Positions 1 through 5,859 of a stretch of DNA of 12,694 nucleotides are shown piece after piece. The notes below the pieces were generated by a model. The model was not told the origin of the DNA. It did not search any database and saw only the letters and a program-made list of their open reading frames with translations. Both the position numbers and the translations under genes were made by a program. Each line of letters starts with the position of its first letter. Positions within the stretch are counted from its first letter, which is position 1. The DNA comes from Planctomycetota bacterium (GTDB lineage: Bacteria > Planctomycetota > Phycisphaerae > FEN-1346): contig JAPLML010000018.1 in NCBI GenBank assembly GCA_026387055.1, forward strand, positions 1 through 12,694, given 5' to 3'.

Positions 1-926
1 TGTACGAGGCGATCATGATGGCGCTGCGGATCACCGAGCGGCCGCGCATCGTCGTCGATGACACCGTCAGCCCCATCTATCGGACGATGATCCGCACGTA
101 CACCAGCAACCTGGGCATCGAACTCGTGGAGACGCGCAGCCGCGGGGGCCTGCCGGACCGCGAGGAACTCCGCCGGCATATCAACGACCGGACGGCGGCC
201 GTGGCCGTGCAGAATCCCAACTTCTTCGGCTGCCTCGACGAGTTCTCCGACCTGTCCGACCTGGCCCACCGGCACGGCGCGCTGGTGATCGCGTCGTGCT
301 ACCCGATCTCGCTGGGACTCGTCAAGACGCCGGGGGCCATGGGCGCCGACATCGTCGTCGGGGAGGGCCAGAGCCTGGGCATTCCGCTTTCCTTCGGCGG
401 GCCGTACCTGGGTTTCATGGCCACGCGGCGCCAGTACGTCCGCAAGATGCCCGGCCGCGTCGTGGGTCGAACGGTCGACGGCCAGGGGCGCCAGGGATTC
501 GTTCTGACCCTCCAGACCCGCGAGCAGCACATCCGCCGCGAGAAGGCCACCTCGAACATCTGCACGAACGAGGGCCTCTGCGCCCTGACGGCCCTGGTGT
601 ACCTCAGTCTGCTGGGCAAGCAGGGGCTCGTGGAGGTGGCGACGACGTGCGCGGAAAAGGCCTCCTACGCGGGCCGGCGGCTGCTCGAGATCCGCGACGT
701 GCGGATGCGGTTCCCCCGGCGATACCACTTCAACGAATTCGTGCTGGAACTGCCGGTGGCGGCCGACCGCGTCATCCGCCGACTTCTGGAGAAAGGCTTC
801 GCGGCCGGTTTCCCGCTGGTGCGGTATTACCCGGGCATGGAAAACGGCCTCCTCGTGGCCGTCACCGAGAAGCGGACCAAGGAAGAAATCGACCTGTTTG
901 CACACGTCCTGGAGGTGTCGTTGTGA
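1..926 (+). CDS. gcvPA: Glycine dehydrogenase (decarboxylating) subunit 1, 5'-truncated
   Basis: This is the C-terminal part of the N-terminal-type subunit of the two-piece P-protein. P-protein is the PLP enzyme that decarboxylates glycine and passes the aminomethyl group to lipoylated GcvH in the cytoplasm. The reading frame is open from the left edge (first whole codon at 3, reading YEAIMMALRIT), so the ATG at 15 is internal. About 308 codons are present, and I estimate that some 130-140 N-terminal residues lie outside the window. Family features include the stretch VAVQNPNFFGCLDE, the segment GEGQSLGIPLSFGGPYLGF, and RTVDGQGRQGFVLTLQTREQ leading into ATSNICTNEGLCAL. This subunit lacks the PLP lysine, which sits in GcvPB. 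Its stop overlaps the GcvPB start (GTGA), which implies translational coupling. The identification is firm; only the upstream boundary is unknown. Confidence 0.96.
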   Translation, partial: YEAIMMALRITERPRIVVDDTVSPIYRTMIRTYTSNLGIELVETRSRGGLPDREELRRHINDRTAAVAVQNPNFFGCLDEFSDLSDLAHRHGALVIASCYPISLGLVKTPGAMGADIVVGEGQSLGIPLSFGGPYLGFMATRRQYVRKMPGRVVGRTVDGQGRQGFVLTLQTREQHIRREKATSNICTNEGLCALTALVYLSLLGKQGLVEVATTCAEKASYAGRRLLEIRDVRMRFPRRYHFNEFVLELPVAADRVIRRLLEKGFAAGFPLVRYYPGMENGLLVAVTEKRTKEEIDLFAHVLEVSL

Positions 927-2371
927 AAGTGATCTTCGAGAAATCCGTGCCCGGCCGCCGCGGCGTGCGCCCCGCGCGGCAGGAAGGCTGTCCGCCCCCG
1001 GAGATCGGGCCGCGCCTGCTTCGCGACCGGCCGGCCGAGTTGCCGGAACTCTCGGAACTCGACGTCGTCCGGCACTTCACGGAACTGTCGCGCCGGAACT
1101 TCGGCGTCGACAACGGCTTTTATCCCCTCGGCTCCTGCACCATGAAGTACAACCCGAAGATGGCCGAGCAGATCGCCGGCTACGCCGGGTTCTCCTCGCT
1201 GCACCCCCTGTTGCCGCAACTGCCTCGGGGCGAAATGCTCGTGCAGGGCGCCCTGGCCGTGCTCTACGAGATTGACCTGGCGCTGCGCGAAATCTGCGGC
1301 ATGGCCGCCTTCACGCTTCAGCCCCTGGCCGGCGCCCACGGCGAACTCACGGGCGCCATGATCATCGCCGCCTATCACCGGGACCGCGGCCACCGCCGAA
1401 CGACGATCCTGATTCCCGACAGCGCCCACGGCACGAATCCCGCCTCCGCGGCGATCGCCGGATTCGAGGTCCAGGTCATCCCCTCCGACTCCAGCGGCTA
1501 CATGGACGTCGAGGCCCTCCGGGCGGCCCTCAGCGAGCGCGTGGCCGGGCTCATGCTGACCAACCCCAACACGCTGGGCCTGTTCGACCCCCACATCCGG
1601 CAGATCGCCGACCTGGTGCACAGCGTCGACGGCCTGATGTACTACGACGGCGCCAACCTCAACCCCCTGCTCGGCCGATGCCGCCCGGGCGACATGGGCT
1701 TCGACATCGTCCACGTCAACCTGCACAAGACCTTCGCAACGCCGCACGGCGGCGGAGGACCCGGCGCGGGGCCCGTGGGCGTGGGCGAGAAACTGGTGAA
1801 GTACCTGCCCATCTCGCTCGTGGGCGAGCGGCCGGACGGGTCGGACTTCCTGGACGACGATCGGCCGAGCTCCATCGGCTACATCGCCCCCTTCTACGGG
1901 AACTTCGGCATCCTCCTGCGGGCGTACGCGTACCTCCTGGCGCTGGGCCGCGAAGGCTTGCGGCGCGTGGCGGACAATGCCACGCTCAACGCGAATTACG
2001 TCTCAGAGAAACTGCGGCCTCACTACGACCTGCCCTACGGGGGCATCTGCAAGCACGAGTGCGTGTTCTCCGCCCGCCGCCAGGCCGAGCACGGGGTGCG
2101 CGCGCTCGATGTCGCCAAGGCGCTGATCGACCGGGGATTCCACCCGCCGACGGTGTATTTCCCCCTGACCGTGCCCGAAGCCATGATGATCGAGCCGACG
2201 GAAACGGAATCCAAGGAAACGCTCGACGCGTTCATCGAGGCGATGATCGAGATTGCCCGGCTGGCCGAGACGAAACCCCAAGAGATCACGCGCTGCCCCA
2301 CGACCACCGTGGTCGGCCGGCTCGATGAGGCCCGGGCGGCGCGCCAGCCGGACCTCGCGTCCCTGAAGTAG
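923..2371 (+). CDS. gcvPB: Glycine dehydrogenase (decarboxylating) subunit 2
   Basis: This is the catalytic, PLP-carrying half of the two-subunit P-protein of the glycine cleavage system. It has 482 residues, the usual size. The open frame extends far upstream, but that part only shadows gcvPA. The start is GTG 923, giving MKVIFEKSVPGRRG, preceded by GGAGG at 911-915 with 7-nt spacing and overlapping the gcvPA stop by 4 nt. Visible motifs are GSCTMKYNPK near residue 70, HGELTGAMIIAAYH, the segment DSAHGTNPASAAIAGFEV, and the PLP-lysine site HVNLHKTFATPHGGGGPG with Lys269. It forms a complex with GcvPA and works with GcvH, GcvT and a lipoamide dehydrogenase, none of which are in view. Glycine is either catabolised to CO2, ammonia and methylene-THF or, in some anaerobes, made by the reverse reaction; the sequence does not show which. 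Confidence 0.97.
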   Translation: MKVIFEKSVPGRRGVRPARQEGCPPPEIGPRLLRDRPAELPELSELDVVRHFTELSRRNFGVDNGFYPLGSCTMKYNPKMAEQIAGYAGFSSLHPLLPQLPRGEMLVQGALAVLYEIDLALREICGMAAFTLQPLAGAHGELTGAMIIAAYHRDRGHRRTTILIPDSAHGTNPASAAIAGFEVQVIPSDSSGYMDVEALRAALSERVAGLMLTNPNTLGLFDPHIRQIADLVHSVDGLMYYDGANLNPLLGRCRPGDMGFDIVHVNLHKTFATPHGGGGPGAGPVGVGEKLVKYLPISLVGERPDGSDFLDDDRPSSIGYIAPFYGNFGILLRAYAYLLALGREGLRRVADNATLNANYVSEKLRPHYDLPYGGICKHECVFSARRQAEHGVRALDVAKALIDRGFHPPTVYFPLTVPEAMMIEPTETESKETLDAFIEAMIEIARLAETKPQEITRCPTTTVVGRLDEARAARQPDLASLK

Positions 2372-2404
2372 GCGGCGCGATTGACCGCCGAGGTCGCTGG
2401 CGCC

Positions 2405-3082
2405 ATGCCGACACTGCTTTGCGAGGACCTGGGAAGAATGGCCTACGGGCCGGCGCTGGAGATCCAGCGCGAGCGGCTGCGCCGGGTCCAGGAGGCGCCG
2501 GGCGGCCCCGCCTTCCTGCTGCTCGTGGAGCACGACCCGCCCGTCATCACCACCGGACGCCGGCCGTGCGCGGAACACATCCTGGCCACGCCCGAGCAGT
2601 TGGCGCGCGAAGGAATCCAGGTCCATGCCACCCGTCGCGGGGGCGGCGTCACGTACCACGGCCCGGGGCAACTGGTGGGGTACCCCATTCTCCGCCTTGC
2701 CTCGATCGGCAGGAGCGTGCGCACGTATGTGCATGACCTGGAGGAGGCCCTCCTGTGCGTCCTGGGCCGTGCTGGCGTTGGCGCGCGGCGGGTCGAAGGC
2801 CTGACCGGCGTCTGGGTCGGCGACGAAAAGATCGCGGCCATCGGCGTGGCCGTCACCCGCGGGGTGACTTACCACGGGTTCGCCCTGAACGTGGCGACCC
2901 GCCTGTCCCATTTTGGTTTGGTTGTCCCCTGCGGCCTGAGGGGCATGGGCGTGACGAGCATGAGCCGGTGCCTGGGCCGGCACGTTTCGCTGGACGAGGT
3001 CAGACCGGCCGTGATCGACGCCGTCAGGGAGACCTTGGGTTTCGAGACAGACCCTTGTGCTTCCCTACACCTGTTGACGTAA
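2405..3082 (+). CDS. lipB: Octanoyl-[acyl-carrier-protein]:protein octanoyltransferase LipB
   Basis: LipB moves octanoate from acyl carrier protein to a lysine of lipoyl domains such as GcvH, the first step of de novo lipoylation; LipA then inserts sulfur. ATG 2405 gives 225 residues, normal for the family. A TTG at 2381 in the same frame would add 8 residues but has no better ribosome site; GAGG at 2390-2393 lies 11 nt before the ATG. Diagnostic sequence is RRGGGVTYHGPGQLVGYPIL (Arg78 onward). The catalytic pair is Lys142 in GDEKIAAIGVAV and Cys176 in VVPCGL, 34 residues apart, as I recall for E. coli LipB (Lys135/Cys169). It sits 33 nt after gcvPB, so it is probably co-transcribed and supplies the lipoyl cofactor needed by the glycine cleavage system. 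Confidence 0.95.
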   Translation: MPTLLCEDLGRMAYGPALEIQRERLRRVQEAPGGPAFLLLVEHDPPVITTGRRPCAEHILATPEQLAREGIQVHATRRGGGVTYHGPGQLVGYPILRLASIGRSVRTYVHDLEEALLCVLGRAGVGARRVEGLTGVWVGDEKIAAIGVAVTRGVTYHGFALNVATRLSHFGLVVPCGLRGMGVTSMSRCLGRHVSLDEVRPAVIDAVRETLGFETDPCASLHLLT

Positions 3083-3085
3083 GAC

Positions 3086-3162
3086 ATGTAGGCCGGGGCA
3101 ACGCCCCGGCATCCCGGCCCGACGCACGCGATACCGTGCCGGGGCTTCGCCCCGGCCTACAT
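3086..3162. repeat. REP-like double-hairpin inverted repeat (BIME-like)
   Basis: Two hairpins face each other. The first is GCCGGGGC-AAC-GCCCCGGC at 3092-3110 and the second GCCGGGGC-TTC-GCCCCGGC at 3138-3156, with 27 nt between them. The two units are also complementary to each other: 3086-3110 against the reverse complement of 3138-3162 matches at 23 of 25 positions. GTAG (3088-3091) precedes the first stem and CTAC (3157-3160) follows the second. That is the tetranucleotide-plus-GC-hairpin layout known for REP elements mobilised by RAYT transposases, and two inverted units resemble a BIME. No T-tract follows either stem. It starts 4 nt after the lipB stop, so it may stabilise the 3' end of the gcv-lipB message. 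The hairpins are seen directly; the REP assignment is inference. Confidence 0.75.
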
Positions 3163-3165
3163 TCC

Positions 3166-3209
3166 TGCACCCGGCTCCGCCGGGCCGAATGAACGGTCAT
3201 GCACCCGGC
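3166..3209. repeat. Short hairpin and 10-nt direct repeat in lipB-hypD spacer
   Basis: A small hairpin, CCCGGC-TCC-GCCGGG (3170-3184), follows the REP-like element. The decamer TGCACCCGGC occurs twice in the same orientation, at 3166-3175 and 3200-3209. No function can be assigned. These could be decayed pieces of the neighbouring repeat or spacer sequence of chance GC-rich complementarity. Confidence 0.4.
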
Positions 3210-3253
3210 CGTTTGAAACAGCCCCTCCACGTGCCGGGCGGCCGGGAATCGTG

Positions 3254-3259
3254 TATAAT
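3254..3259 (+). promoter_or_regulatory. Putative -10 box for the glycyl radical enzyme gene
   Basis: A perfect TATAAT stands 32 nt upstream of the ATG at 3292 in otherwise very GC-rich sequence. It would place a transcript start near 3266 and a leader of about 26 nt. A matching -35 hexamer at 16-18 nt spacing is not evident; TTGAAA at 3213-3218 is 35 nt away, too far for one sigma-70 promoter. If real, it gives the enzyme gene its own transcript, separate from gcv-lipB. Confidence 0.5.
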
Positions 3260-3291
3260 GCGCTGGCGGCGGGGAAGACTTGGGAATAGCC

Positions 3292-5652
3292 ATGACGGGA
3301 AGAACGGCGAGACTGCGGCGGGCAAGCCTCGACGCCCGGCCCTCCATCTCCGAGGAGCGGGCGGTCCTCTTGACCGACTTCTACCAGGCCAACGAGGGCA
3401 AGCACTCCGTGCCCGTCATGCGGGCCCTCTCCTTCCTCCACCTGTGCGAGCACAAGACGATCTGGCTGGGCGACGACGAGCTCATCGCGGGCGAACGCGG
3501 GCCCCGGCCCAAGGCCACGCCGACCTATCCGGAGCTCACCTGCCACAGCCTCGAAGACCTCCGTATCCTGGACTCGCGCCCCAAGACCAGCTACGCCGTC
3601 TCGGAGGAGTGCCGGAAGGTTTACGCCGAGCGGATCATCCCGTACTGGCGCGGCCGCAGCATGCGCGACCGGATCTTCGAGGCGATGTCCCAGGAGTGGC
3701 GGGCGGCCTACGACGCGGGCCTCTTTACGGAGTTCATGGAACAGCGGGCGCCGGGCCACACGGTCCTCGACGACAAGATCTACCGCCGGGGGATGCTGGA
3801 TTTCAAACGGGAGATCGCCGAGGCCGTCGCCGCCCTGGATTTGCTCGGCGACCCCGAGGCGTACGCCAAGCGCGAGCAGCTCCGGGCGATGGCCATCGCC
3901 TGCGATGCGGTGATCCTCTTCGCCGAGCGCCATGCGGCGCTCGCCCGCCAGCAGGCGGCCCGCGAGCCGAATCCCGTGCGCCGGGCGGAGCTCGAGAAGA
4001 TCGCCGACGCCTGTTCGCACGTGCCGGCCCGCGCCCCGCGCGACTTCCACGAGGCCCTCCAGTACTACTGGTTCTGCCACCTGGCGGTCATCACGGAACT
4101 GAACGGCTGGGACAGCTTCTGCCCGGGCCACCTGGACCAGCACCTGCTGCCTTTCTACCGCCGGGGCCTCGCCGACGGGACGCTCACGCACGAGGCGGCG
4201 CGGGAGATGCTGGAGGCGTTCTTCGTCAAGTTCACCAACCACCCCGCCCCGCCGAAGGTCGGCGTCACGGCCGCCGAGAGCGGGACGTACACCGACTTCG
4301 CCAACATCAACCTCGGCGGGCTGCTCGCCGACGGCCGCGACGGGTCGAACGAGCTCTCGGACCTGGTGCTCGAGATCGTCGACGAGATGCACCTGCTCCA
4401 GCCCAGCTCGAACCTCCAGCTTTCGCGCAAGACGCCCGACGCCCTCCTGAAGCACGCCCTGCGCGTGATCCGCAAGGGCTACGGCTTCCCCTCGATCTTC
4501 AACACCGACACGGTGATCGAGCAGCAGCTCCGGCAGGGCAAGACGCTGGAGGACGCGCGGGCCGGCGGGTGCAGCGGCTGCGTCGAGACCGGCGCGTTCG
4601 GCAAGGAGGCCTACATCCTCACGGGGTATTTCAACCTGGTGAAGGTGCTGGAACTCACACTTCATGACGGCGTGGACCCTCACACGGGGACGCCGCTCGG
4701 CCCGCGGACAGGCGGGGCGGACTCCTTCACGTGCTTCGACGACCTGTTCGCGGCCTTCCGCAAGCAGCTCCATCACTTCATCGAGGTGAAGCTCCGCGGC
4801 AACCAGGTCATCGAGCAGATGTACGCGCGGCTGATGCCGGCGCCGTTCCTCTCGGTCCTCACCGACGACTGCATCCGCAAGGGGAAGGACTACAACGCCG
4901 GCGGCGCGCGGTACAACAACTCCTACATCCAGTTCGTGGGCATCGGAAGCCTGACGGACTGCCTGGCGGCCGTGAGGCAGGTCGTGTTCGACGAGAAGGC
5001 CCTGCCGCTGTCGGACCTCGTGAAGACGCTCGACGCCGACTTCGAGGGGAGCGAAGCCCTGCGCCAGCGGCTCGTCAACCGCACCCACCGGTACGGCAAC
5101 GATGACGACTACGCCGACGGCCTCATGGTCGGGGCGTTCAACGTCCTGGTGGAGGAGGTCGACGGCCGGCCGAACACGAAGGGCGGCAAGTACCGCGTGG
5201 AGATGCTGCCGACCACCAGCCACGTCTACTTCGGAACCATGACGGGCGCGATGCCCGACGGCCGGCGGGCGGGCCTGCCCCTCTCGGAGGGCATCTCGCC
5301 CGTCCAGGGGGCCGACCGCCACGGGCCGACCGCCGTCTTCAAGTCGGCGGGGAAGATGGACCACGTCAAGACCGGCGGGGCCCTCTTGAACATGAAGTTC
5401 ACGCCGGCCCTGCTGGCCGACGAACAGGGCATCGACAATCTCGCCCACCTCGTCCGCACGTACTTCCGGATGGGCGGGCACCACGTCCAGTTCAACGTCG
5501 TCCGGGCCGAGACCCTGCGCGAGGCCCAGGCCCGGCCGGAAGCCCACCGCGACCTCATCGTGCGGGTGGCGGGCTACAGCGACTACTTCTGCGACCTCTC
5601 GCGCGACCTCCAGGACGAGATCATCTCGCAGACGGAGCACCAGGCGCTGTAG
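3292..5652 (+). CDS. hypD: Glycyl radical enzyme, HypD-type 4-hydroxyproline dehydratase
   Basis: By family this cytoplasmic enzyme would remove water from trans-4-hydroxy-L-proline by radical chemistry, giving 1-pyrroline-5-carboxylate, which is then reduced to proline. It has 786 residues from ATG 3292 (a TTG at 3280 is the alternative; GGGAA at 3282-3286 is a weak ribosome site). HypD of Clostridioides difficile is about 789 residues, and the two sequences, as I recall them, align nearly without gaps. The PFL-type barrel covers most of the chain. The thiyl-radical cysteine is Cys430 with Glu432 in SGCVETGAFGKEAY, and the glycyl radical is Gly761 in VRVAGYSD, 25 residues from the end. HypD pocket residues appear retained with a constant offset of four: Phe148, His156, Asp274, Ser330, Phe336, Tyr446 and Thr641. 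Related dehydratases such as CutC or glycerol dehydratase carry GCVEP, not GCVET. A different hydroxyproline isomer is possible. No activase gene is adjacent. Confidence 0.85.
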   Translation: MTGRTARLRRASLDARPSISEERAVLLTDFYQANEGKHSVPVMRALSFLHLCEHKTIWLGDDELIAGERGPRPKATPTYPELTCHSLEDLRILDSRPKTSYAVSEECRKVYAERIIPYWRGRSMRDRIFEAMSQEWRAAYDAGLFTEFMEQRAPGHTVLDDKIYRRGMLDFKREIAEAVAALDLLGDPEAYAKREQLRAMAIACDAVILFAERHAALARQQAAREPNPVRRAELEKIADACSHVPARAPRDFHEALQYYWFCHLAVITELNGWDSFCPGHLDQHLLPFYRRGLADGTLTHEAAREMLEAFFVKFTNHPAPPKVGVTAAESGTYTDFANINLGGLLADGRDGSNELSDLVLEIVDEMHLLQPSSNLQLSRKTPDALLKHALRVIRKGYGFPSIFNTDTVIEQQLRQGKTLEDARAGGCSGCVETGAFGKEAYILTGYFNLVKVLELTLHDGVDPHTGTPLGPRTGGADSFTCFDDLFAAFRKQLHHFIEVKLRGNQVIEQMYARLMPAPFLSVLTDDCIRKGKDYNAGGARYNNSYIQFVGIGSLTDCLAAVRQVVFDEKALPLSDLVKTLDADFEGSEALRQRLVNRTHRYGNDDDYADGLMVGAFNVLVEEVDGRPNTKGGKYRVEMLPTTSHVYFGTMTGAMPDGRRAGLPLSEGISPVQGADRHGPTAVFKSAGKMDHVKTGGALLNMKFTPALLADEQGIDNLAHLVRTYFRMGGHHVQFNVVRAETLREAQARPEAHRDLIVRVAGYSDYFCDLSRDLQDEIISQTEHQAL

Positions 5653-5670
5653 GGGCACGGCCCCCCTCGA

Positions 5671-5840
5671 GCGCGGCGGGTCTCCTGACCTGTACCTACT
5701 TAGCGCGGGTGGCACGGTCACGCGCCGTTGCGTGGCCGTGCTTGCCCCCCACGTGATCATGCACGGCCACGCAACAGCGCGTGGCCGTGCCACCCGGCAA
5801 TCGGAGCAACACGCTAACCATGTACGGAGACCCGCCGCGC
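5671..5840. repeat. 170-nt nested palindrome between convergent genes
   Basis: The outer arms GCGCGGCGGGTCTCC (5671-5685) and GGAGACCCGCCGCGC (5826-5840) are perfect 15-nt inverted repeats. Inside them, 5692-5705 and 5812-5825 are complementary at 11 of 14 positions. The core is a 36-nt inverted repeat, 5706-5741 against 5761-5796, with two mismatches and a 19-nt loop. Each core arm is also a hairpin by itself: 5712-5723 with 5730-5741 (11 of 12 pairs), and 5761-5772 with 5779-5790 (12 of 12). The core recurs almost unchanged at 12603-12692. It lies between the converging hypD and transporter genes, so it could act as a bidirectional transcription barrier, although no T-tract is present. The long terminal inverted repeats and absence of coding sequence resemble a MITE or composite REP element. 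Confidence 0.8.
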
Positions 5841-5859
5841 AGAGCCTCGCGCCGACCTG

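Noticed and set aside
296..922. Upstream extension of the gcvPB frame
   Set aside because: This part overlaps gcvPA and translates to Arg/Gly/Pro-rich nonsense. Family homology begins at GTG 923, which has a good ribosome-binding site.
3213..3218. TTGAAA as the -35 element for the TATAAT at 3254
   Set aside because: The spacing is 35 nt, about twice what a sigma-70 promoter allows.
5652..5664. GGGGC-ACG-GCCCC hairpin right at the end of hypD as a Rho-independent terminator
   Set aside because: The stem is only 5 bp and is followed by CC-rich sequence with no T-tract, so it is not a convincing intrinsic terminator.
3157..5793. An 878-codon open frame on the - strand
   Set aside because: It is the antisense of the glycyl radical enzyme gene, with skewed composition and no family features. 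It also runs through the palindromic repeats.
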